Part shown: piece by piece, positions 37,654 to 49,025 of the stretch
How positions within the stretch are numbered: the stretch's first letter is position 1
Layout of the letters: the number at the start of each line of letters is the position of its first letter
Assembly: GCA_963514095.1 (NCBI GenBank)
Contig: OY741269.1
Coordinates: 17,905,645 to 17,969,644 of the forward strand
From: Eutrigla gurnardus
Taxonomy: Eukaryota > Chordata > Actinopteri > Perciformes > Triglidae
Direction of reading: 5' to 3'
Length of the DNA stretch: 64,000 nucleotides
Translations under genes and position numbers: made by a program
Notes under the pieces: model-generated
What the model saw: only the letters and a program-made list of their open reading frames with translations
Told to the model about the DNA's origin: nothing
Databases searched by the model: none

Positions 37654-39163
37654 CAGTCTATTAACTCGTTGGCCCACTGGTACGTCGTGTCCTCTGACCT
37701 CCTGTAGTTGATCTTTCACTTTCTCTGCCGTTGCTCTTTCTGTTGCGTTTCTTTCCCCACCGAGTTGGTTCTGCCGCCGTAGTCGAGTGGACGCTGTAAA
37801 TGTTTCCACGCAGCGGATCGTGAACTGGTAGGTCTCCATATTTCATGCTCTTGAGGTTCACCTCTGTTTATTATTTCACTCTTCGGTTTGCCAGATCGGC
37901 TGATCAGATGGCATTTTCAAGGGGCATTTTGATTGCGTCTGCTTGTTAACGTGGTCCAAAGAAATATCGTCCATTCATTACCATGAAGACGTGCGGACCG
38001 TGACGGACTGGAACACGGACGACCTTTGGTACCTGCAGTCGTGTGCCATTACTCATCAACGAGAGCATTGATAAGGGCTGTGCTTCGGTGTCGGGGTACA
38101 AAGGTGGCGTTGGCGAGGGGGGGAGGGCACAAGATGGACAGGTAGTGTAGAGGTGGTCCCAGTGATGATTATTCATTATTACGACGGCAGGAAAGCTGAA
38201 TGATTGGAGTCGCTAATCTAACTGTGAGCCTGATGGACGGAACACAATTACCGTGAGAGAAGAGGGGAGGCGAGAGAGCCGGCGCCCCTCTTTCTGTTTG
38301 TCTTTCTTTCTTTCCTTTCGTCTTCCTGGCAGACTTTAATGTAGCTGGAGATGATTTCTGGCCATTAAGCCCCTGTTGGCAGCATCCTGTTTATCGAGTG
38401 ACACACACACACACACACACACACACAGATCCTCACATCACCCACCGCGCCTCTTGGCAGCCCCCCATTTACCACTCGTTCCCATCTCCTTTCCCTCCAG
38501 TCTGGTGGGGCCTCAGATTGCCGTCTAAATCCAGCCCCGCTAAGCCGTGTTCACATCCTACTCTGCTGCTACTTTTAGCTGCCGCGCTGATTCCAGGTCA
38601 AACTGGCGCTCCGGCGTTGGCGACGGCGCTTTTGATGGCACTGCTATTTCTTTTCATGCCGTGTGTGTGTTTGAGACGGGGAATTTGTACAGCTGAAGCT
38701 AGACATAGACATGCTTTTATTTTATTTTTATTTTTTACTTGAGAAATTAGCTTGTACTGCCCTCCAGGGAGCGTGGCTCAGATGTAGAACCGTTTCCCAG
38801 CTCTCCAGAGAAACAAGCATATGTCTGGAGCCGAGGAGGAATCTGGAGAGCGGCGCTGCAGCAAATCTCTCATTTTCAGCTTCTGTCTTATTCTCACCAG
38901 AAGACCGGCGGCTGTTTCCAAGGGCTGCTAATCTGTCGCTTCTGGTCTTAGTCGACTAAGATTTCTTGAGGCGATTAGTCGTGTGTTTTTTTTTTCATGC
39001 TGAATTACTTATTTCCAAGAACTTAGCAGCAACATCTCTGGTATTTACGATAGTTAAAGCGGTGCGTTGGTGTGAGTCTTCGTGGAGAGACTCAGTTTTA
39101 CAGATCAAGTTGATTTGGAGCTCAAAACAAATTTTTGCAATTTCTTTTTGTGATATATTTTGG

Positions 39164-39516
39164 GGGCTGCACGGTGGTGTAGTGGGTAGCACTGTCGCCT
39201 CACAGCAAGAGGGTCCCGGGTTCCTTCTGTGTGGAGTTTGCATGTTCTCCCCGTGTAAGTGTGGGTTCTCTCCGGGTTCTCCGGCTTCCTTCCACAGTCC
39301 AAAGACATGCAGGATGGGGATAGGTTCATTGGTGACTCTAAATGTCCCGTAGGTATGAATGTGAGTGTGAATGGTTGTCTGTCTCTACATGTCGGCCCTG
39401 TGATAGACTGGCGTCCTGTCCAGGGTGTACCCCGCCTTCACCCAATGATAGCTGGGATCGGCTCCAGCCCCCCCGTGACCCTGAATACAGGATAAGCGGT
39501 AGAAAATGGATGGATG
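39164..39516 (+). mobile_element. tRNA-headed SINE with 12-bp target duplication
   Basis: The head GGCTGCACGGTGGTGTAGTG followed by GGTAGCACTG resembles a tRNA A box, and GGTCCCGGGTTCC a B box of an RNA polymerase III promoter. The body reads GGAGTTTGCATGTTCTCCCC, CACAGTCCAAAGACATGCAG and GGGTGTACCCCGCCTTCACC, the wording of a very abundant fish SINE-like repeat (recall). The tail is ATGGATGGATGG. The flanks GATATATTTTGG at 39152-39163 and 39517-39528 are identical over 12 bp, a perfect target duplication, so the insertion is comparatively recent. Open frames crossing it are not genes. Confidence 0.9.
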
Positions 39517-42071
39517 GATATATTTTGGAGCATTGATTTTTTGTCAAACTATTACATTAATCACGACTAATTTCATAATCTATTAATCAAATGTAGTTAT
39601 TTTTAAAGAAACAGATAAGTAAAAATTCTCTGATTCCAGCTTCTTAAATGTGATTATCTTCTCGTTTGTTGCTCCTCTGTGATGGTAAACTGAAACAGTT
39701 AAAAAAAAACAGACTTGGGAGATTTGAGACTGATCGACAACTAATATATTAATGGAGGAAAATAATCGGCAGGTTATCGGCAGGTGGTTGGTCTGGGCTG
39801 CTTCTTTTCCAGTTCCATGTGGAGGATTAGCAGACCGCCTTAAAAACAAACTCTGGATGCTGCGTGAAAGAATTCACAGCTATAAGAAAGAAGTGAGAGA
39901 ACAAAAAGGGGCAAGAAGACGGACATGTTCAGGGTTAGAGCCTCCATCCTCTCTCTTCTCATTGTACTTCATTTTTTCTCTCCCCTTTTACCCCCTTCCT
40001 CATTATCTTCCTCACCCTCCCTGTGTTCCCTCACCCCTCACTTTCGTCCCGCTCTGCTCATTTCTCTTCCCTCTAACCCCCCCCCCCCCCCCCTCTCTCT
40101 CCGTACTCACTCTCTCTCCCTCTCCATCCATTTGGTGGAACAGTGCTGCTGATAATGCCTGTAATTGGAGTGACTCACACTTTTCCAGTGTGTTTGGACC
40201 AGATAAAGAATATTGTCAGCATTTTGCCGACATGGCCTCTGCCGCAGAATTAAATGGACTGTTCTGTTCTGTCTGCAGCAAATTAAAAGCCTCTCAATTC
40301 ATCCGTTCTCGCCCGAGGCTCACGGGGGCCCTCCTATTCACACAGAAAGGGAGGGGGGAGGGGGGGAGGAAGAGAATAAGAGAGATTTCCCCTCTTCCCC
40401 AAGAAGCACCAGTCGTTTTTTGTTTTGTTCAAGTCAACTCGGCGACTGTCATGTGGAGATGGAGAGGGGGGGGAGAGGGGTCGGGGCTGAGAGTCTGAGG
40501 AGAGGTGAAGTGTGGCTCAGAAGGTAGTCGCATTCATTATTCAGCACGTCGACTTGCAGCTGCCTCCCGCTGTCTTTGTACCCGTGTAAGAAAGTCGCTT
40601 GTCTGCATTTGTGTGTGTTTTCTAATGCGTTCACAAGACAGGGTCAGAGGGCCGATCTGAGCATCACTTGGCTCCAAGGTTATAGTCGTCGCTGCCAGTC
40701 AACACTTCGGAATAAAGGAGCGGCAGACGGGCGGAGAAGGGACAGAATGCCAGGGCCCCACCGGGCCCCTGAAGAAGGGCGACGGGTGGGGTAGCGGCAG
40801 TAAAGAAAAACGACTTTCTCATCCAACCGTCTTATTAGTTTTGTCATGTTTGCTGTCGGGGATGATAACATAATCATCGGGTTAAGATCTAGAAATGGTT
40901 GGAAAAAGTTAGAAAAGACAATTAGAGGTCCAGTTTACAGGAGGAAATGGTCAAATGATTTCCCCTTGTAGAGATCATCACCGTTAAAGTGGACCTGTAA
41001 TGTTCCTTTTCTGGTTCATGCTTGTCAAGAAATGCTTTATCTTTCCCATCATGCAGTGCTGCAGCAGCTCACCTCAGCCCATCTCTGAAACCCTCTGTTT
41101 GACCTCCTGCCCCTCCCTCCCAAAAAGCCAAGTCTGCTCTGATTGGTCAACTGTTATACCAATGGCCAGATAGGAGTTGTAGTGCTGAAAAATAGTGATA
41201 AAAATGTGTTTTTAGCCACTTGTTCTTCTTGGAGCGGCGTTTCTGTGGCGAAGAGTAACTCCACCTTCCACATCCACATCTTTGACACCTTTTACATGCA
41301 CAAGAAACTTTAACTGCTGTACTTCCTGTTGTTGTGTGCACACCGTTTCCCTGCAATTACAGATTTTAAAAGACATCGAGTTGTGTTTTGGTTTTACCTC
41401 TAAAAGTGCTTTTAATCATCTGGATGAACCGTTTGCTTGTTTATATCCTGTCAGATTGACTGCTTGTGTTTTTCTCATCCAGCATCGTCACAGTTCCCAG
41501 ATCAGAGCAATTAATCTACAGTCGTCACTATTCTTTCTAGTAGAGCCACCATTACTGCAAAACACCAAAACCCATCTCCAACTAAGCATATCTGCTCACT
41601 AATTTGTCATCCCACTTAACATACAGTATTAGGTATTGCATCCAGCTTTTATTTAGGGCCCTATGAAATCCGTTTCAATTTCTTGTTACAATTTCAGAGC
41701 ATTTTTTCTATCAAATGGTGTCTTATAATGTGGTTGATGAATCAAAATTAAGACATTTACTGAAGAAACATTCTAGTAGTTCTAATTCTAATTCCTTGTC
41801 ATTTAGAGACCTTGAACATGTGCATAAATATGTAAGTGTATGTGCAATAATTTATGGAGGAGTCAAACACTTTCACAGTGTTTAAAGTCAGTGCATCTGT
41901 CAATCCACTCGCCGCTATTTAAGTTTCACTTTCAGTTCATTTCTGATCGTTTCTGATGTGAGATTCTGTTTGTAGCTGCTCATCACGCGGATTCTTATGG
42001 GTCGAGTCATTCTTATGTTGACAAAACTCAGAGAAAAGTTATAATAAATGTCTTCGACATGACTATGGATC

Positions 42072-42073
<2 letters not shown>

Positions 42074-42126
<53 letters not shown>
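42074..42126. repeat. (GT)n microsatellite, 53 bp
   Basis: Pure TG/GT array, 467 bp upstream of the dab1 start-codon exon. Confidence 0.95.
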
Positions 42127-42127
<1 letters not shown>

Positions 42128-42563
42128 TCAGCCCCGCCCCTCGGTGAAACAGAGAGGAGAGCTGCTGGATGAAGCGGTGTGCCCCTTAATTACACTCATA
42201 GGACCCTACTTTTATTTTACCATGAGCCACAAATTGAGGGTCACGAGCCACGCAACGAGTAACGCTGACCTACAGTGACACAATTGATGGCCAAATCTAA
42301 GTAAATATGATCAGCATTGTCGTTATCCATTAATTGAGATTTAATTGATCAAAACTTGGATGACATTTGGTATAAAAAAAAGCACTTTTAATCTTGTTTA
42401 CATCATCGTTGGGTGATCTGAAGAGGTGGGATTGTTGATTTGTAAGCAGAGACACATTGGTGACAGGAAGCAGGAAGTAGAGCAAATCTCTCCAGTCTGT
42501 TACCATGGGCAACAGCTACGCAAGACCCCGATCAGAAGTGAGGTTTGGCCTGCCACCGTCTAA

Positions 42564-42593
42564 CTCTCTCTCTCTTTCTCTCTCTCCCCCCAG
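42564..42593 (+). promoter_or_regulatory. dab1: Splice acceptor with CT-microsatellite pyrimidine tract
   Basis: CTCTCTCTCTCTTTCTCTCT followed by CTCCCCCCAG forms a textbook polypyrimidine tract and CAG acceptor. The exon begins at 42594. The tract is itself a CT microsatellite, so its length may vary between individuals. Confidence 0.7.
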
Positions 42594-42614
42594 CTCTCCG
42601 TGGGTGTGTGTGGG

Positions 42615-42632
42615 ATGTCGCGTCGGGGCTGA
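42615..42632 (+). other. Upstream ORF of 5 codons (MSRRG)
   Basis: ATG TCG CGT CGG GGC TGA with G at -3. Its stop is also where the frame entering from the leader exon ATG at 17934 would end, so two possible upstream ORFs share one stop. Confidence 0.5.
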
Positions 42633-42648
42633 AGCCCATCCCTCTCCC

Positions 42649-42726
42649 ATGAGCCTGTGTGCCCACACACACACCTGGCGCCTCCACGCACACACCCGGC
42701 GCCCACGCACGCACAGCCGGCACTGA
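42649..42726 (+). other. Upstream ORF of 25 codons, His/Thr/Arg-rich
   Basis: ATG AGC at 42649 opens 25 codons rich in His, Thr and Arg because the frame reads a CA-rich leader. It stops at TGA 42724-42726, 74 nt before the Dab1 ATG, leaving room for re-initiation. The peptide is probably without function; the effect, if any, is on translation efficiency. Confidence 0.5.
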
Positions 42727-42800
42727 CGTCCTGCGAACCGGGACCCTCGGAGCCCAGCGGAGCCAAGCGGAGCGGAGTGTAGCCCAGTTGGAGCCTGAGG

Positions 42801-42870
42801 ATGTCAACAGAGACGGAGCTACAGCCAGCGGTCAGGCCCAGCAGCGTCAGACGGGACTCCAAGAGGAAAG
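42801..42870 (+). CDS. dab1: dab1 coding exon 1 (start codon, residues 1-23 and first base of codon 24)
   Basis: Encodes MSTETELQPAVRPSSVRR plus DSKRK, the N-terminal tail of the Reelin adaptor Disabled-1; vertebrate Dab1 begins MSTETELQ with the same basic run before the PTB domain. The start has A at -3, and an in-frame TAG six codons upstream fixes it. The exon ends AAAG|GTAAGAA, leaving a single G that completes glycine 24 with the GG of the next exon (phase 1), which agrees with the acceptor at 58647. Dab1 is cytoplasmic: it binds NPxY motifs in the VLDLR and ApoER2 tails and is tyrosine-phosphorylated by Src-family kinases after Reelin binding. The fish tail is one residue longer than the mammalian one and differs in the middle. 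Whether this is dab1a or dab1b cannot be told. Confidence 0.96.
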
Positions 42871-44073
42871 GTAAGAAGGGCACCATCACACCGACGTGTT
42901 CACACGCACAAAATAGTCCCGCTTTTGCCTCAAAAAAGACCACTAAGCTGTTCGCGCAGTTAACGAAATTCCTTCCATCACCTTCTTGAAAATGTCGGCG
43001 TTGTGATTTTTGCGTCAAAGTCAATCAATTTATCCAAAAGACTGTTGACACGGCGAATAACAGCATCAAACAATGAAGTCATACAGAACATTTATGGTAA
43101 TACTTACCTGAAATGACAACACAGAACTTTTATTACTTCTTTCAACCTCAAAAAAAAGAGCGCAGAACCCAATCCACCCTCTGTTCTGACCTTTCACAAT
43201 AAAAGCCCTAGACCTGTAATATTCTCAGGCCATTTTGTGTTATTTATCATATTTGTCACGCCCCCTGCGTCCCGTAATAGAGAATTTGGATTATCCAAAT
43301 GGGATATGCTGTTTACATGACCTGCATGAAATTACTGTCATATTCGGACTAATAGTGTAATATTAGTTTGCATGAGGAAAGAAATCACTTCTACTTTTCT
43401 ACTTTATGTTGTTTTAGATCAGAGTTTATCTGAAATTGCATTAGAAAACTTCAGTACTTTGTACAGCTGTACCGTCAGCGCTGGTAGATGTTAGACTTCT
43501 TTATTAATGATGGATCTGTGCGAGACAGACAACAGCATCCAGTTGTTCATCGCTGATTAACAGGTGCGGCGGTATTACGGTACAGTAGGCTGCTCACCAA
43601 ACAGGTGCCGGGGACGTTGGCGAGGAAGCAAACAGATCCAGGTGTGTGAAAAGCTCCAGAGGCGGGTAGCTAGCAGGTGTACGAGAGCGGGCCTGGGTGG
43701 TCCCGGAGCAGAGGTGATGCCGGGGGCCGGGCTGGCAGCCATCGCCCAGCTGCTCGGCGCCACCTGCCCCCCGACGTGCGAGAGAGCGACGCCTTCTCCG
43801 AATAAGCATCTGATTGATGTCGCTAAAAACTCCGGACACCGGCGGGAACGACAGTTAATAGACGCCGCACGGCACGCTCGCCATCACCTGCAGCAGATGC
43901 CTCATTGCACACGGTGCGCCTCGGCCCCTGCAAACAAGCGTGCGTCCCCCCCGTACATGCACAGTGTGTGAAGGAAGGCTGAATGCCTCTCATGTCCTAT
44001 TTAGAAACAGTATTGTTCTGCCGCAATGGAGATCATGTTCATCATTCAGACGGCTCTCCGTATGTGGGGAGAT

Positions 44074-44109
<36 letters not shown>

Positions 44110-44413
44110 AGTAGTACTGGGATTGAAGCCCAGAAGAGCATATGAGAGGAAAGATGAATGGCTCGCCTTCAGCATTTAGACTTGAGGGTTTTTAGCTTCT
44201 CCTCTCTGCCTTCTTCCTCGTCTCAGTCTCCTTCCTCTGTCGCAAATTAGCACAAACGGCTTTTTTCTTTTTTTAACACGGGAAGACCTGCTAAAAATAG
44301 GCGACTCCTTTCACGTTGCCAGCAGACGTGTGTGCCCTTTTCTGTTTTTTCTGTTCAATGTCACGAACAACCGGAAACCGGAAAAAAGGGTTAGTAAACA
44401 GTGAAAATGTTAT

Positions 44414-44415
<2 letters not shown>

Positions 44416-44486
<71 letters not shown>
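44416..44486. repeat. (GT)n microsatellite, 71 bp
   Basis: Pure TG/GT array directly preceding the short direct duplication at 44513-44687. Confidence 0.95.
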
Positions 44487-44488
<2 letters not shown>

Positions 44489-44512
44489 TCAGTTTCTCTT
44501 TTAAACTCTGAA

Positions 44513-44687
44513 ACCAGAGCTGGTGATTGTTGGAACAGTGGAAAGACTAACAGACTTGGATGATCGTTACTGTTTCTGTTCATGGAGTCTGGTGGCTGGT
44601 GCTTCTATTCATATGTAACTCAGTGAGTTAAGGTTTAATTTCCACCAGACCAGAGTTGGTGATTGTTGGAACAGTGATAAGACTAAC
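44513..44687 (+). repeat. Direct duplication of a 39-bp segment, 97 bp apart
   Basis: 44513-44551 and 44649-44687 match at 36 of 39 positions (shared core TGGTGATTGTTGGAACAGTG). The intervening 97 bp is unique in the window. It looks like a local segmental duplication next to a GT array, possibly from replication slippage. Confidence 0.85.
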
Positions 44688-47600
44688 GAAGAAGGTTTTT
44701 ACAAGTTTTATTTTGTTTCTGTCGAGTTTGAACGACGTGTGTTTGGATGATTAGCCAGTTCAAATGACTGTTATGGTGGCTTTTGGCATATTAATTGTAT
44801 GTATGGGCATAAATTAATAATTGTACAAATCCTTGTTGATTTTATTTATGATTTTTATTTTACTAAATATATATTTACCTCAATGCGCATCACGTGGCAT
44901 CGCGCCAGAAAAAAAGGAAGCAAAAAGGGACATTTTCAGTGGGAACGCATGCTGCTTGTAACCCTTTCTCCTCAAAGGGTTTTTATCGTCCGGCGGTGAA
45001 TATGGGATGTAGAATTCACTGGGCTGCAGAGCCGTGGAGCTGGGCTCACGGAGAGTTCTCATCTCTGTTCTGATCTGGGTCATTCTTCCCGACAGACACA
45101 CACACACATGCACACACACACACACACGCACACACACAGGGTGATGAAAGTCAAATGCAATCAGATACCACACACGAGCAACAAGCCTGCGCTCTGGAAA
45201 ACGGGAAGCCTTGGTAACATTGTCGTTATTGTGCTTCTAGCGGATGACCTGCAGCCCCCCCGCGTGCGTTCACTACGTACACATGTTCCCGCCCGGCGCC
45301 GCGTCCCCCGTCTTGCCAACGTTACTCCATTTGAATGAAAATAGATCGGCCGAGTAGCTGATCATCATTGATGATGTGCAGCTCCGCTGTCGTGATAATC
45401 CCTGAAGCATAGTCCTTTTTCACTCCTTTAGCATCCTCCCGCTCTCCTCCTCTGACTCCTATATGACATTGCCCTGAATGAGTGAGAGACTGATGAGGGA
45501 GTCGTGGAGAGAGACTAATGAGTCAACGTGAAGGAGAGCTGTTTAATCTCAGCCCTTTGTTTCACAGCTCCGTGGCCAAGAGCCTGACGAAGGCGGCGGC
45601 GTGTCACGCTGAATCACGCGGCGGTCTGTACACACAATTAAGTTTCGTTGGTGAGCTTGGGGGTTGTTCTTCTAAGAACACCGCGTTTCCTGTTTATCTA
45701 CCAGAAGGTTTCTCATTTAATTAACATGACAAGACGGAGATGACCTTCGACCTTAAGCGTTCACGTGACCCCGAGGCGAGTAACTGCATCTTCCTGCTGC
45801 TTCCTCCAGACAAAGAGTCGGTCCGTCTTATTGGTCGGTTCTCGAAGTATTATAGCCTTTATGATCCTCAATAAATCCAGAAAGATTACATCTGTCCACC
45901 TCTCTGCCCCCCCTCTAATGCTCTCTCTCCGGCCCCCGCCTCCTCCCTTCCACACCTCTTCTGCTACAATATCGATATTAATATGAATGTCCTTTTAGAC
46001 CGCATGGTTTCCAACCTGATAGGCGTGTGTGAGACACGTTATAGCAGAGCAATGGCCACGTCCGAAATCCCTCTCCGCTCACTACACAGTGTGTTCACCA
46101 CGTTGTGGTGCTGTCTGAATGTTTAGTGCAAATTATTATACCCTGTGTAGAGGACTCCAACTGAACATTATAGACCATCATGCATTGCTCTGACAGAAAA
46201 ATGACAGCCTGATTGAGACAAAATATTAAATGCGAGTATCACAACACAAAAGGCCACGAAGACATTTGTATTTATTTATTAATTTGGGAAAATACACTTT
46301 ATAATACATGCTCCTTTCATTCTTACCTTTCACAATAAAAGCACACAATGTGTATCTTACTACAAAAATAAATATGTCTGTATTTATTGTAGACGCCGTT
46401 GATCTGGCAAATCTCTTCCCGCATCTCCATGTATTTATGTTGACAAAAAAGACGATTAAAGAAAGTTTTGTTTAAGAATCATATGAACCACTTGTGACCT
46501 GTCTGTCATTTGCAACGTTGACATTATGCAAATGGCTACGACTCCATGGAGATGCCCAGATTGAATGTTTGTTAATTAGTATCACCAAAACTCATTTTGA
46601 TATCCGTGGTGATCAATAAAAGATGGAGCTGACAGTCTGCCAGTGCAAAGCCTTTCAAGTCAGTGTGACGTTTGAGCCAAACAGCAGCTCCAGACAGTTT
46701 TGTCTCCGTTTAACATCTCGTCTTCAACCCACCTCGCTAATGAAGCGCGGACGCTTCACTCTGGGGAACCTTTGAATGCCATTTTCTCTCTCATCACGAG
46801 GAAGGATTTCAGCATCGCATTTTTCTGTTTGTCAAATGGAGTGTCGTTAATTTCATTACAGATGTTACAACATGCTTAATGAACGTGCGCTCTGCTTTTT
46901 TGCTTCACTCTCCAGAAGACCGAGGGTCAAAAGTGTTGGTCTGTTAACGAGCTGGCTGAGAGACGGCAGAGCTTCATGATTCACTTTGTTACGTAGATTC
47001 TATCTTGTGGATAAATACTGCAGACAGTTATTGTTTTTCTATATTTATAGGAAAACAACAGTGATATATGCTGTAAACGGAGCTGTTTCTGGCTCGTTTG
47101 TTACATTCTCTATCGACTTTATCAGGCTTGTGAGTTGTTTTTCAGTTTCAGCAACAAAAACTGTGATTGGTCAGCTGATCTGCGTAAGCAGGTAACCAAC
47201 ATTCACTTGAATCCTCTGGCTCTTCATTCCTTTAAAGCTACTTGTAAACATCAAGCTGACATTTGTATTTATTCAGGGATTTATCGCTCACGCCGGCCAA
47301 CAGACACTTTTCTTTGCTTTTCCCATTTGCAGTTTTTATTCATAACATCATTAAATTCCAATCAAACGTTCGCCGAAGCGCGTCTCGTCTTTCGTGATGT
47401 GACACAGAATATGATTACGAGTTAAATAATAACTTCCGTCCGCCGTCAAACACAACGCAGCGAAACCCGTCGTCGCGGCTCTGAGAGATCACGACTCCCT
47501 CGCAGCGGAGTGTGTGTGTGGGAGTGTGTGTTCCTGCAGTGTAACTGGCAGCCAGTGGAATGAAAAGAGTGGTTAAGGGTTATGGCGGTGCAGCTGTTAG

Positions 47601-48219
47601 CCTGTGTCAGTGTCGGTGTGTGTGTGTGTGTACGTGCGTGGGTGTGTGTTTGCTCGTCTCTGGTGTGCGATTAGCAAACACATTATCTTCTTCGTGTGGA
47701 TATTATGCACACATCCAGTCTATCTGGCACAATCACCGAAGCCATTTACTCTGATATCTTTCCCCGGGGAATCTTAGAGCACAAACAACGGTATTTTGAG
47801 TGTGTGTGTGTGTGTGTGTGCCTTCTATGAGGGGTAATCAGATCTGTTCCCTCCAATCAGACATAGATTGAATTGAATCGGCTGTCTGTTGTTGTGGTTG
47901 TCAGTGGAGGCCAATGGAAGATCGTGGTCTTACACATTCTTTCCAAACGTGGCTTTTCCACCATGACGACTATATTTAGAGATAACTGCCTCCACTCTGT
48001 CCCTCTCACGTCACTTTATTTCTGTAAAAGTAGTAATCTATCCATGCTGCCGTCGACTCTTTGACCCCTCTGTGCTCTCAGCTTGCCCGTCTATCCATCC
48101 TTTTTCTTTTTCTTTTTTTTGGACCGCTGTAACTCGGGAGAGAAGATAAAAGTAGTAACACGTGATCAATGCTTCAAAAATGCCCTCAAAAAACCGTCCA
48201 TCTTCTCTCTGCGGACACG

Positions 48220-49025
48220 AGGTGTGTTCATACAAAATGCCAAGCAAATTCTTCGTGTTACATACAAAGTCGATGCAAACACATGAATGGATGCTAATCC
48301 ACATCCGGCGAATGAGGCGAATACGCCAAATTTTCCTCACCCGCTTATCTGAATTCAGCGTTGGGATTCTCCTCCTGTCGTCACTGAATCAGAAATGGAG
48401 ACTAAACATATGATAGTGGTATGTGGTCTCCCAGAGGTCTACGATAGAACCTCACATTACACTAGAGACCAGACCATGTGGAGAAACCAGAGACTGTCTA
48501 TGGTATAAACAACAAGGTGTTTGGAGCAACTACAGTGTTAGCATAGCCTTCCTCCGATCAATCCAAACTCCACTCAGAAAACAAGCATTTTAAAAGTGAT
48601 TTGCTTGTCGTCTTGCAGACAGACCGAACAAACCATGACTTCATAATTTTTATAAGTTGTTGTCATTATGTAGTTATTTCGGCATCCTTTTTATCTGTTT
48701 ATTGCGGTTAAATCACAGCAAATAGTTTATTTTGGGTTCATACCGCTGTAGTAAACCAGCCGATGTATCTTGCCATTCACAGTGAATACAGCTCAGTGGA
48801 ATTCACCGAGTGCCTCTGTGTGATGTTATGAACTCAGAAAGGAAGCCGTTTGATTACCTGGTGTATCTGGGACTTCACTACATGAACAAAGCGGCAACCG
48901 TGATTATTTCAGCCATGATGGATGCAACTTCTGCACCTATTTGCAAAAGGCTTCATCCTAGCTTTCAAACATGACGACTTCAAATAAAACACCCGACCGC
49001 GAGAGAAAACCCGCGTCAGTCAAAG
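48220..49025 (+). mobile_element. Dispersed repeat A, copy 4
   Basis: The left end at 48220-48249 (AGGTGTGTTCATACAAAATG, then CCAAGCAAAT) agrees at 25 of 30 positions with the reverse complement of the right end of copy 3, so it is the left terminal inverted repeat. The interior follows copy 3 block by block, with CAGCGTTGGGATTCTCCTCC, ATATGATAGTGGTATGTGG, CCCAGAGGTCT, AACCAGAGACTGTCTATGGT and CTGTAGTAAACCAGCC. The right end, near 48985-49025, is badly worn. There is no transposase frame. It is a MITE-like non-autonomous element. Confidence 0.75.

Larger units (their letters stand above)
42594..42800 (+). other. dab1: 5'UTR part of the dab1 start-codon exon
   Basis: Bounded on the left by the acceptor at 42593 and on the right by the Dab1 start codon. 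An in-frame TAG at 42780-42782 lies only six codons before the ATG, so the coding frame cannot begin further upstream. The leader is GC- and CA-rich and has an imperfect repetition of AGCGGAGC units at 42752-42778. It carries two upstream ORFs (42615-42632 and 42649-42726). Confidence 0.75.

Noticed and set aside
39164..39240. tRNA gene
   Set aside because: The A- and B-box-like sequence is the head of a SINE with target duplication; no full cloverleaf can be drawn.
39752..40498. 248-codon open frame on the + strand
   Set aside because: Much of it is Pro/Ser/Leu sequence from C/T-rich and poly-C DNA, with no recognised domain and no splice context.
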